From positions 62,001 through 126,000 of the forward strand of contig JAJOZX010008801.1 in the NCBI GenBank assembly GCA_023014485.1: a DNA stretch of 64,000 nucleotides, in the 5' to 3' direction. The notes beneath the pieces were generated by a model. That model was not told the origin of the DNA, did no database searches, and was given only the letters and a program-made list of their open reading frames with translations. Positions within the stretch are counted from its first letter, which is position 1. Each line of letters begins with the position of its first letter. Both the position numbers and the translations under genes were made by a program. Shown here in pieces: positions 30,331 to 41,089 of the stretch. Origin of the DNA: Bathynomus jamesi (taxonomy: Eukaryota; Arthropoda; Malacostraca; Isopoda; Cirolanidae).

Positions 30331-33034
30331 ATTTTGTAACCAATTTAAATTCGGTTAATCACAGAACGCAATTTTGTTTTTCTTCATGAACTGTCTCCAG
30401 CCTAGTCTATACCAGCGACCCTATACCCATTTCGGCGACAAGACGAAAACAGCGACACTCTGAAAAACTAACATTCTAACAAACTAACATAGCGTAACTT
30501 AACCTAAAGTAATGTAACGTAATCTAACCTAATAGTAACTCGTCAATAGAATGTCAAGTCGATTGGATGTTGTAGGACCGATACCATCGCCTTCAACGAT
30601 GGTCTAGCCTAGCCTATGAAGCTCGGATAGTTAAGCTTTATAATTAATTCCGGTTCCGGGTCGTATTTCGTTCTATCTCAAATTGGATAGAATTATTAAT
30701 GTACATTTTAAAGTTTCTCTTCGACTTTATAACAACTTTGTACATAAAATTTTTCGTTTCAAATCTCAATATTAATAAATAATAATAATAATAATATTAT
30801 TATTTTAATTATATTTTAATTATTATTTTAATTATTATTTTAATTATTATTTTAATTATTATTTTAATTTTGAGAGCAAGAGAGAAATGAGCATCTGGAC
30901 ACAGTTATTTTCTTAAAACGGGTCGGATATATAGTCTTGAAATTGTGATGCGGATTGGTTTGGGTTTCCGTTTACCATTTGAATTTGGGAGGGGTAATTG
31001 AAGAATGTTTCTTTATAGAACGGTCCAGCAACGGGTATAAGGTTTAGCAGCAGTCCAGTATAGAAACAGTTATTGATTCACTGATTCACGACTTGGGGTT
31101 TTAATTGGTATAGGCACAATGTTTAATGTCCACCTAACGTTTTGAGCCTATTAACACGTAGTTTCCTTGACCTATTAGTTTATCCCTTCGACACTATAAT
31201 GACGTACGCACGGTCTCCGTCATATTTCGGGCAGATTGTATTTAGTGAATCTACAGTGATTGTCAGTGAAATGGTTAATATTTAGTTTTATCTCCCGTAA
31301 TATGCCTGTTTAGGTCTCATCCTATTCTAGGCCATCCCCATTCCCATCCGTGTCACAAATACAATTTCCATTCTGTGCCATTTCCACTACATGTCATTTT
31401 CATTCCCATCCACGACCTTTCCCATTTTGGTCCGGGTTAGGTTACGATTGGTTAGGTTAGGATACGATAAGTTAGGTTATGATTGGTTAGGCTAATGTTA
31501 GGTTAGGTTATGATTGGTTAAAATAAGTTAGGTCAGGAAATATTAGCCCTTCCCATTTGGCTCTTTTCAGCGACGAAAACACCGTGTCCCAAATCAAGAC
31601 GCGTTTTTGTCAAATGGGATTTTTTTAGTTTTGGTTATTTTCATTCGAGGACCGAAATGGGTTTGGAAATGGGAATAACATTGAATGTTTATTACCGATT
31701 GAATGTCGACTTTGCGCGTATTAAAGGCTTTAATCGGAGTCTGGCTCCGTACGAGCTCTATTTATGTCCAGTTGGGGAGAATTTTGTTTCTACTTGAACT
31801 AGTTTCAGACATCTTTGTGGTTGAACTTCCAAGATTTCTTCTTCTGACGTTTCGATCCTGCTTCACGAATGAAACGTTTCTTTCGACTCTGATGATTAGG
31901 GGATTAGGGTCTCTTTATAGTGTGTCTGTAGTCTTTTATGTGGAATACGGTGTGTCGCATTCATCTATTTCTTCCTATGATGCGAGCATCGAAGTACAGC
32001 CACTTACAAAAGTCTCGTGAACCTCTATAATTCTAATGAATATTTATCGGTATAAAGAAATACAGTTCCAGGACATAACTTTTTTAACGAACTGTACCTG
32101 GGCTAGACTATAGCATCGGATGTATGTTATTGGTTTAAGTTGAGGATAATTTTAAGAACCCAGATATAGTTTAGAGACTAAGTCCAAAAGCGAAGCCCGT
32201 TCATAACATAATTAATAGAAGTTAGGTTAGGTTAAATTACGCCTTTGAACTGTCTCGTCTTAATTTTTACGTTAGTTGGATTCGGTTTTGAGTTTGATTA
32301 AAAGGTAGTTGCGTGCGAGCCTGAATTTTCAGTTTATAAGAACAACGTAGAAGGATGCATAAGCCCGTACTAGCGTATACAGTTGCTTTAATAATGAAAA
32401 CATGCAGTTAAATTTGCTGTTTACTCGGCTTTACAAATTGGGTCCATGTCAGTTCTGTTGTAAATGCGCGTAAATTAAAAATTCAATAGTTTTTACGCAA
32501 ATAGAATGTAAATACCTTCTATTGTTGGTCTATTCTCCAGGTATATAGAGTCGTTTATTGACTGTTGAATAATTTACTGTTATTATTTTTGTTTTACGAA
32601 TATTGAAACAATAAAGAATTGAAATGCGATGCGTGGAATATTACTGAACAGGATTTTGTCGTTCATTTGGGTGAAATATTTTTTTAGTAACCTTTATAAT
32701 GGTGTACCAATATTCTCGCAGTTTATATAAAGGTATTATACCCTTAACGCTCATGAAAACAAAACGGTTTGAACGATAAGGTGCTTGTAAATATTTGTAT
32801 TTAATACCAAATAAAATTTAAATTTTGCGCGACAATTCACGGCAGCAGTTTGAGAAAAAGGACCGCATTTACCTTCTTTTTAAAGAGTCTCCCGAGTGCT
32901 CTCAGATTTCAGGTTATTCCCGTTTTATCCTCTGTCCGAAATGGGAGAAATCTCAAATAGGCATTTGGAATTACTTCCAAACAGGGACCTTCCTTTTCAA
33001 TGGTTAGTAGTAACGTTTCGTAGACGCTTAATTG
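30331..33034. other. Unrecognised DNA with scattered TTAGG-like words
   Basis: ATT-rich short repeats lie at 30780-30870. At 31435-31535 GGTTAGGTTA and GATTGGTTAGG words are dispersed without forming a clean array. The 105-residue frame at 31703-32020 has no domain I recognise. I see no splice or exon evidence. Confidence 0.4.
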
Positions 33035-33925
33035 GCCCAATTTTGTGAAGTTTGAAATATCTAATGGATTAGATATTTCACATTAGTTAAACATATTAGT
33101 TAGTCAGTTGAAATGTCAAAATTGGCCCAGTTATTTTTTTAACAGTTGAAAAAGACATCTAAAATGTTTAATGAATTGTCTAACAATGAAATGTTTAATA
33201 CATGAAAGTTTCAGGAACTTAGGTTAAAGTTTTAAGTTTAACTGGAAAAATTCGTTTCACAGAATTACTCTTAATAACTTTTGACTTTCAATTTGTATCC
33301 ATTTCTTCTCGTAATTGACTTTGTATCTCTATCAAATAACTTCCTGTAATTTACATTTTCGAAACCAATTATAACTTCTAAATACTCGAGTTAGTTGTCC
33401 GATAAGTTGACGCTTTTCGAGTGAAGACATTTGCCTCATATTGTAGCCCGAACCCTTTCTAATTTACCAATGTCTTTTCTAGCTTAGAGATTGAAGCTAG
33501 GGGTAGTCCTACTATATATATTATATACCAAGAGGACGAAGAGTCTAGGGCTAAGCTCAGGATCACAGGCTGGTTCTTAATCTTGACTTTACTAGGGAAG
33601 GCCAAGCCAAATAAATAAAATTAATAAATGCATGAAAAACACTTAGAAGACGTAGGCCTACGGGGAATAAACGAATAAATGCACATATATAATAATTGTT
33701 TTCTCCTCTTTTTGTCGCAATTTCAAAATATTTTTAACCCCTACTGCGCATGCGTCTAGGCGCAAGGAATAGAAAACTAACGTATTATACAAATGAAATT
33801 TAAGCACCGTTTTCAGATATTTGAAATATCGAGAAAACATTTTGGAATAGCTATTATTCATTTCAGAAAGTTAATTTCGATATGAGATGTCGAGTACACG
33901 TTTCATATATATATAACTAAACGTC
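33035..33925. repeat. Large dispersed repeat, copy 2, without foldback insertions
   Basis: Aligns in order with 8310-10225 minus its inserts, and with parts of 42840-45310. It carries the empty sites near 33470, 33600, 33750 and 33915. No coding region recognised. Confidence 0.75.
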
Positions 33926-34039
33926 TCTGTACCATTTAGAGTGTGCAGCAATCGCAGATTGAAATCTTATGTTAGTTTCGCTAGTTTTGTTAATGCAGTA
34001 GCCTATCCGATTAGGGCGCTGTTTATACTCATTAAATAG

Positions 34040-34052
34040 AGGAGCGCGCAGT

Positions 34053-34101
<49 letters not shown>
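34040..34101. repeat. (TA)n followed by (TG)n
   Basis: TA repeats pass into about 15 TG units. A further TA run lies at 34131-34147, just before the MITE. Confidence 0.85.
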
Positions 34102-34103
<2 letters not shown>

Positions 34104-34147
34104 GCGTTACCAAAAGACACGTTTTTATTATATATATATATATATAT

Positions 34148-34602
34148 TAGTGGTGGACCGGATATCCGCATCCGCACTTCTGACTGCGGATATTACCTCT
34201 AATAAATTATGCAATTTACAATTAAATTAGTTTATAAAATAGCTTATAAGGCCCAGTCATGCACATTTCATGTAAAGTATTAATTATTAATGAACAAACA
34301 AATATATAAACCTCAAAATATAAATACCATTAAATCAACAAACACTGCCTGTACCGCTGTGCGTACTCCACTGTGGCTGAAACTCTTGAGAAAGTTTTAT
34401 TTTTATCATAATGAAAACATTAATATTAATTTTAATTCTTATGCATTGCCTCCCATAATAGTAATATCACGAAATTTGAAAAATTATGTCATATATTCAT
34501 AATTCTATATTATATTGATAGATTAACTAAATATCCGCATCCGCGGATATTGAAATTAAAGATCCGCATCCGCAGATGTTGAAAAACTGATATCTGGTCC
34601 AC

Positions 34603-34607
<5 letters not shown>
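34148..34607. mobile_element. hAT-like non-autonomous element
   Basis: Ends TAGTGGTGGACCGGATATC and TAGTGGTGGACCAGATATC (read inward) differ at one base. GATATCCGCATCCGC words are repeated beside both ends. Flanks are TATATATA on both sides, consistent with an 8-bp duplication but uninformative inside a microsatellite. The internal 70-residue frame has no motif. Confidence 0.78.
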
Positions 34608-34632
<25 letters not shown>

Positions 34633-34638
<6 letters not shown>

Positions 34639-34811
34639 AATAAAACCACGAAGGAAAGGAAACACAAAATGGTACTCAAGCGCTTTCGTCTAATGACATC
34701 CTGAGGATGTCATTAGACGAAAGCGCTTGAGCACCATTTTGTGTTTCCTTTCCTTCGTGGTTTTATTCATCATAAATATTTTTCACGTGTTACTTTCGTG
34801 AAATAATTTTC

Positions 34812-34812
<1 letters not shown>
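34633..34812. repeat. Head-to-head palindrome of two Penelope family B 3' ends
   Basis: 34633-34702 is the reverse complement of 34704-34773 with a single mismatch and a one-base centre (CCTGAGG). The right arm continues to 34812 as a full family B end (CACGTGTTACTTTCGTG). Both arms start within the CCTGAGGATG word, whereas 7698 and 27253 continue upstream into the element body. TA tracts border both ends. Confidence 0.88.
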
Positions 34813-34842
<30 letters not shown>

Positions 34843-34848
<6 letters not shown>

Positions 34849-35132
34849 CGTGCGTGCGGGAGTTGGGGGGGGGGGCGGTGTGTTTATGGGTGCGAAGTGA
34901 CATATTACGAGTATAAATCCGTTTGTGGCACTGAAGGATGAATTCAAGTCGAGTGACACTCGGGGTCGTCTTTTTTCAAGATTCACATTTATGCCAAGTA
35001 AAGTGGGTATTGTGCATGGGGGAGGGCATAGGGGCATAAAGGAAGATGATGGTACCCCATTAAGGAGTCTTTGCTTGAACCTTTATAATATTTACTATTA
35101 TCGTATGCATCACTGTGAAGTATAAGGTCTCT

Positions 35133-35178
<46 letters not shown>

Positions 35179-35471
35179 GGTGTGAATGAACTCTGAAGCT
35201 ATTCTTTTCATTATATTTTCTCCTACTTTTTTTATAAATCTTCTTTCACCATTATTTTCTGTCAGCAGTGGCTGGCGGAGGAGGGAGAGAGAGCCTCGTC
35301 TGTTCTATACTTTACTATTGTTTGCTATTCCTGTGTCTAAGCTTTACGCATCTATAAGTGTAAGCATGGTACAAGTTTTCAGTGTTTCATTTTTCCATTT
35401 GCCGTTTCTAACTTTTCTACTTTCTTCTTGGGCTTGCCTAGAGTGGATCTTAGGGTCTTTGTTAGCTCTCT

Positions 35472-35533
<62 letters not shown>

Positions 35534-36080
35534 CATCGTCGGATAAGAGAAATTGTCACCACTTTTAGTCCCCATTTTGCAATTGGAGCCTCGTTTTAGC
35601 TCATAAAATGGTTAGAATAGTTTTCTTTTGCTTTGTTAGAGGGGTCTCGTTTTATTAAAATTACTTCATATACTTCTCGTTCGTGTCACTGGCACCAGTG
35701 GCACTGTTACCATCATAAGATTCGTATAACGGGCTTGAGAAGAGTCGTGTTCATCTTATTAAAGTTTGTGTAATGGGCGCTATTTTCATAGGCGAGACAA
35801 GAAGGGCTTTTTTGTTGAGACCATTATTTTCATACCAGATAAAGGCTTTTGTGTTTACACGTTCGATTGAAGTGTTCAGTAGAGCGGATTCTCGAAGGTA
35901 CTTCAAGTTTTATTAAACCTTAAGTGCCTTTGCCCATGCAGGGGGCATTTCTGAGATTTGAGTGTAAAATCCTTTGGAGCTAACCATGTTAAACGAAATC
36001 GGTGAAATGTTGTTGGGCGGTAAGCAGTTATAATGTGTCATGGCAAGTTTGTTTTACGCTAATTAACCATTGATAAAGGC

Positions 36081-36130
<50 letters not shown>
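34843..36130. other. No gene; two (CT)n tracts
   Basis: (CT)n occurs at about 35111-35176 and 35471-35530. Frames through these tracts are low complexity. (TA)n at 36084-36130 leads into the next element. No motif found. Confidence 0.45.
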
Positions 36131-36133
<3 letters not shown>

Positions 36134-36517
36134 GGTGGTGCAAAAGTCTGGACCCATAGGCGGTTTATATGGAAAAAAAGTGTGGCCTGCAGGAAGTTTA
36201 TTATGAAATGAAATTTAATTAACCATACACCAGTGACTAAATTATGTTAAATTTAACGTTCTAGTTCAGAATTTACAATAAGTGTTCGAATTGATGTCCA
36301 TCTTCTTCCAAACACTTTTCTACTCGGTTGACACAAGACCTTTGCACATTTGTAAGCATAGTAATATTCGTTCTTATGGCTTCAATTTCTGTTGTGATGT
36401 TATCCTTTAGCGTTTGTATTGTTCTTGGTTTGTTAACGTAAACCACTGATTACAAAAATCGAAAGATATTTTTTATATAGTAAATTGCCTATGGGTCCAA
36501 ACTTTTGCACCACCCTG
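36131..36517 (-). mobile_element. Tc1/mariner-type non-autonomous element with transposase C-terminus
   Basis: Ends CAGGGTGGTGCAAAAGT are inverted copies and both flanks are TA. On the minus strand about 36440-36285 reads NKPRTIQTLKDNI, then EAIRTNITM and a final GHQFEHL, a C-terminal pattern of Tc1/mariner-type transposases. The catalytic region has been deleted. A related copy at 50073-50464 kept a different internal piece. Confidence 0.82.
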
Positions 36518-36539
36518 TATATATATATATCAGTGGCGA

Positions 36540-37040
36540 TCGGTGACAATTATGTACAGGGAAGCATGCATAGCCTTTTTATATATGTATAATCAATAGG
36601 AATATAAAGACAAGAGACACGACTCTCAACATTTATTGGCCAAACGTTTCGGTTCATTCAGAGGCCATCTTCAGTGACTAAATGAACGCATCAGAATTAG
36701 AAAAAACAAAAAAAACAAAAATCAATAATATAACTAAAGAAACAAAAGTAAAAAAAAGATGTAAGATAGTGTACATAGTTATAAAACCTAATACGATAAG
36801 CAAAATAGTTAAAAAATAGCTTAAAAAATTTTCTGGATTATAAGACAATAAAACACTAAAAGTCAAACCCATTAAAAATAAAACACCAGAATAAACAAAC
36901 TTAAAAGGACTAACCTCGATGGTAAGCGTTGCAAATGACAACTGGAGAGAAAGGAAGGAGTAAGTACCTAAATTAGTGCTCGGATGTATGGTAGACAGGA
37001 GAGTTTTTGAGTGTGGACACCCGTAAGAAACGAAAGCCAA
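36540..37040 (-). pseudogene. Penelope-like 3' end and a 120-residue frame
   Basis: On the minus strand ACTGAAGATGGCC, then CCGAAACGTTTGGCCAATAA (near 36673-36635) has the form of a Penelope 3' end (family C). The frame directly upstream (37040-36678) is 120 residues with hydrophobic stretches in its second half. I do not recognise its family, and it may be non-coding 3' region. Confidence 0.5.
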
Positions 37041-37152
37041 ACTAAAATTTTATAATTAATAGCGAGTTAATCGATGTTATGGAAACGATGATGAGCGAAA
37101 ACTATCATAGATTTGAGAGAGAATTAATGAGTGGCCAATGGGACTATTGAAG

Positions 37153-37365
37153 TTAACCCTTTGCCTGTCCCGTGCATCACATGTGATACATGCATCACAT
37201 ATGATACACAGAGCGCATCATAAATAATATTTAGTGTGATACATTCTATGATCACATATTACCCACCAACTAAACCAAATAAACCTCCTATAACCAAAAG
37301 TCTGAAAACAGGCATGGACGTTTGGACCAAACTTATGAAAATGCTTTGGACAGGCAAAGGGTTAA
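37153..37365. mobile_element. piggyBac-like MITE, TTAA target site
   Basis: TTAACCCTTTGCCTGTCC at the left and its exact inverse at the right enclose about 205 bp. TTAA is duplicated at both ends (37153-37156, 37362-37365). The interior repeats atcacat(g/a)tgatac words. CCCTTTG-type ends at TTAA are the mark of piggyBac. Confidence 0.86.
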
Positions 37366-38120
37366 GGAGTCAATGTCAGTTACGGTTAAGGTAGTGAACA
37401 TCCCAATAATTATCGACTGCGAACGGAATAATTGCGCGGTTGAACAGGAAATGGAAAAATATAGTTCACGCATCTCCTGGGACGCCCATTGTTATTAAGA
37501 ACACTTCGTACATAGTGACAAGATTACTAGGAAACGATTCACGACCGACTGCAGTTGATATATTCAAAAACATCTCAACATCTACATTACCAATTAGTCA
37601 TTGTCTTCATAATGAGTTATTCATAATGGTCGAACATCAAGAGGGAAGTCATTCATTCGTTTCATCACATAGTATCATTTAAACAATGTATCAGTGAACA
37701 ACAGAGATGCTCACTTATCCACCAGACGCTTTCTTACCCTTCACTCCCAAGATGAGGGAAGGGGGTACGTGAGTGTGTAGCTGGCGTCACGCATCCTGCA
37801 CGATTCTTCACAGAAATACCCGCAATCCACCACCAAATTTGGTGGCGTGTCTGTAAAGGTTCGGGTGCGCGATTTAGGTCTCGGGAAGATTACAATGTGT
37901 CAGAATTGCTCGGTTGAAAGTACTTCAACATCTTTCGAGGGGAACTGACTCCTCCCTCTCTTACGATAGTGGTCACTTCTCTAGAGGAGGAAGTCTTTCA
38001 TGAAAGCTGGTTCTTCAGCTCACACAGCAGCCAGCGTCCGTTCTTAGCTAAAACCGCCTCGAAATGTTGGTTAAGTACGACGCGTCCTCCCTTGGTTGAC
38101 TCTCACGTGACAATAAAACA
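37366..38120. other. No feature recognised
   Basis: Mixed-composition DNA with somewhat higher GC than its neighbours. The frame at 37440-37682 shows no domain. Nothing supports a host exon. Confidence 0.4.
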
Positions 38121-38121
38121 T

Positions 38122-38715
38122 TGAAGATTAGTTTTAAATCGATAATTAATTAGTTTTAAATCAATAATTAATTAGTTTTAAATTGATAATTAATTAGTTT
38201 TAAATTGATAATTAATTAGTTTTAAATCGATAATTAATTAGTTTTAAATCGATAATTAATTAGTTTTAAATTGATAATTAATTAGTTTTAAATTGATAAT
38301 TAGTTTTAAATTGATAATTAATTAGTTTTAAATTGATAATTAATTAGTTTTAAATTGATAATTAATTAGTTTTAAATTGATAATTAATTAGTTTTAAATT
38401 GATAATTAATTAGTTTTAAATCGATATTTAATTAGTTTTAAATCGATAATTAATTAGTTTTAAATTGATAATTAATTAGTTTTAAATTGATAATTAATTA
38501 GTTTTAAATCGATAATTAATTAGTTTTAAATTGATTAGTTTTAAATTGATAATTAATTAGTTTTAAATTGATAATTAATTAGTTTTAAATCGAGAATTAA
38601 TTAGTTTTAAATTGATAATTAATTAGTTTTAAATTGATAATTAATTAGTTTTAAATTGATAATTAATTAGTTTTAAATCGATAATTAATTAGCTTTAAAT
38701 TGATAATTAATTAGT
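38122..38715. repeat. 22-bp AT-rich satellite, about 27 copies
   Basis: The unit is taattaattagttttaaat followed by (t/c)ga. Two copies lack the taattaa half, giving shorter units near 38290 and 38530. The alternation ttga/tcga gives two unit variants. The array ends abruptly at agttatgcaaaaattgg. Confidence 0.93.
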
Positions 38716-39052
38716 TATGCAAAAATTGGTCGTTGCCAATGTACAGGCAGTTTTTGCATAAATTTCTTATGTTCTTGTGGTTCGGAACCCACGTAAAATT
38801 GTAGGTCCCCTCCGCCACCACGGAGGACATACACAATTACGAACACAGTTAGGTAGACCAACCATGAGTGGATCCTAGGGTCTTTGTTGGTCTATAACAT
38901 TATAACATTATAACGTTATTTAAAATCGAAGTATGGTTGTAATTGGTGGTTCTTTCTCCATAATATCATATAAAAATAGAACATTTATCATTTATACTCG
39001 TTGAGTTGATAATCCATAACTTTTCTACTGTAAAATACCATATAAGACCCTC

Positions 39053-39245
39053 CTAGGAAGAAGTGGCTAAACGACAAAAATAAAAAAAACGCCACAAAAC
39101 GCAGTTAAAGTTGCACCAATTTCAAAGTTGCCATAACTTTTGAACTTTTGAATATATTTCGATGAAGTATGTTCAAAAGTTCAAAAGTTATTCCACTTTC
39201 AAATTGGTTCGGGTCCCGCGTAAAGTTACGTAGGTCCCCTTCTGT
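39053..39245. repeat. Dispersed repeat shared with 7066-7171
   Basis: Contains ggaagaagtggctaaacgac and a cataacttttgaac / gttcaaaagtta inverted pair. A gtaggtcccctt-type phrase at its right end (39227) also occurs at 38800, about 430 bp upstream in direct orientation. Family unknown. Confidence 0.55.
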
Positions 39246-39598
39246 CATATAACCTTTATGGATGTTACGAAGGACTTTGAACAACCCGAGAGATATTATC
39301 GTCTCGTAAATCGTTTCTCATTTGTTTCTACCTTACGCAGTAAGAAATTAGGATGATGGGTTGCGTTCTGGCATGAGCGCTGTGCCATGCACTTTCTAGC
39401 TCTCCACAATTATTGTTATTTTTATTATTATTATTACCCAATATAGAATATACATTCTTTACTTCAGTAATAGTTTTAAATGAATTTGAAGCTTTGATAT
39501 GATATGAAAACGGAAACATTTTTTTTCATTTCTTGAAGAAATGAGTTGAAATAAAGTCGAAAGTACTCGGATGAATACATGATCATTTCCTTTGTGGT

Positions 39599-39631
<33 letters not shown>

Positions 39632-39703
39632 GTCTATTAATAATAATTGGGGTTAACTTCCTTCATAACGGCAAAAGTCACGTGACGGAGGGACCTACTA
39701 GTC

Positions 39704-39919
39704 CAAAGCTGGGCACTTGCGTTTTTTTTTGCGGTACTGCGGTACTACCGCACTACCAAACCGGGACCGCATAACGCAGTACCGCAAAGGATCGCTGAAA
39801 GTACAGGCTGTACTTTCAGCGATCCTTTGCGGTACTGCGTTATGCGGTCCCGGTTTGGTAGTGCGGTAGTACCGCAGTACCGCAGTACCGCAAAAAAAAA
39901 CCGCAAGTGCCCAGCTTTG
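39704..39919. mobile_element. hAT-like MITE as a nearly perfect palindrome
   Basis: Ends CAAAGCTGGGCACTTGCG are exact inverted copies, and the inversion continues almost without change to the middle (around 39811, tgtactttcagcgatcc). The flanks CCTACTAG and CCTACTAC match at 7 of 8 if two extra bases are allowed at the left edge. A relative at 48000-48232 has the same ends but a decayed middle. Inner words GCGGTACTGCGGTAC are repeated. Confidence 0.85.
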
Positions 39920-40419
39920 CCTACTACAGCTGTACGCGGTATGCAAACCATCTACGGATCGCTACATCATTTAAAAGCGCAAAGGAGGGTCACCCATTCA
40001 ACTATTCTCCAGACCGAATGTCGCTCAACCTCGCTGATCTAACGGAAGGAGGCGTTACGGCGTGGCCGCAACGGAGCCCTCCACTGTGGGATGTTCTCGT
40101 ACATATTTTTTTCATATTGTTGCAAATGCATTTTGTCCAATACTAAAACGAATACGCGCGCGCGCACGCGAAACTTGCTTTACACATTTAAGGTTTTTAA
40201 ATCTTGTTGCTGAACTGGACTAATGCCGTCGAGGGGAATGTTTAAATTGTTACAAATTTCATCGCAAATGAGGGGAATAAATAAACTGAGGGACCCCTCT
40301 ACGTTCCATTTAGAGAATCATGCCGGATATATCGTGAAGAAAGGCATGCATTTTAATTTTCATTACCCGTTGTCCACGCACCCATTATACAGTATATATA
40401 TATATATATATATATAAGA

Positions 40420-40545
40420 AAATGCCTCCATCAGGGTTCGAGTCTACCAACTCTTGAATAGTGTCGTAGTGTAGTGGCTAGCTCCCACACCTTCTATTCA
40501 AGAGTTGATTAGTTCGAATCCTGGTGGGGACATTTATGCATTTTT
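40420..40545 (+). repeat. tRNA-like unit with an inverted partial copy (foldback)
   Basis: 40461-40533 has an A-box region TAGTGTAGTGGCTAGC and B-box AGTTCGAATCC. The left side (40420-40460) is an inverted copy of its 3' half, with about 34 of 42 positions matching. It starts after a TA tract. A LINE 3' end follows immediately. This resembles the tRNA-bearing units at 3158 and 11559. Confidence 0.7.
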
Positions 40546-40546
40546 T

Positions 40547-40715
40547 GCCTGGTTCAGGACGGTACCAGATGAGCCGGGTGTGCCTGGCTATGTGCGATGG
40601 AGATCGCTAGAGAGCAACTCGTTCTTCCACCAGGCCAGGTCAAGAGGTGGGTCACCAGCTTGACCTTCGTGCGAAGAAAGATCAACGTACGGAACTCCTA
40701 CGAGGTTATGAGGTA
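40547..40715 (+). repeat. LINE 3'-end fragment
   Basis: Begins cctggttcaggacggtacca and reads DEPGVPGY-like, then caccagcttgaccttcgtg and cgtacggaactcctacgagg. It matches the family at 16501-17012 and 45705-48965. Confidence 0.8.
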
Positions 40716-40841
40716 TTTATAATCTGTTTTAATTATGTGAGAGGCATGAAACCTGAGGATGATAAAGCGTTTAAAAATAACTAAATAAATAAATTCGCAA
40801 TTTTTCCCCTCAAATTATTTTTATTAACCTTTGACGTGTTT

Positions 40842-40900
40842 GTCTGTCTGTCTGTCTGTCTGTTTGTGTGATTAACTAATTTGTTAATTATTTAATTAGC

Positions 40901-40952
<52 letters not shown>
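40842..40952. repeat. (TGTC)n and (CA)n microsatellites
   Basis: TGTC units at 40842-40862; about 25 CA units at 40903-40949, then CT. Confidence 0.9.
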
Positions 40953-41089
40953 CTCTCTATTGTTTGACCTAGTTCCTTTTATTATTATTTACAAATTCGA
41001 CTCTGCTACATCAAATGTGGGTATCGTCTCCACTTGACTGCATATCAGGTATAATTATATTAAATTGCTTATGTACACATGGTTAATCA

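Noticed and set aside
31703..32020. Host exon with a 105-residue frame
   Set aside because: No domain motif, no splice-site support and no codon pattern that I could justify; left as unrecognised.
34700..34725. Hammerhead ribozyme core in Penelope 3' ends (CTGAGGA...GAAA)
   Set aside because: The CUGANGA and GAAA boxes are present with a small hairpin between them, and such ribozymes are known in Penelope-like elements. I could not pair helix III or place the UH cleavage site, and one extra base disturbs helix II. A covariance-model search would decide.
35186..35599. 137-residue membrane-like protein
   Set aside because: Half of it is a CT microsatellite read as Leu-Ser repeats, and the rest has no motif or homologue I recognise.
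38122..38715. CRISPR array
   Set aside because: Units are contiguous with no spacers, and the genome is eukaryotic; it is a simple satellite.
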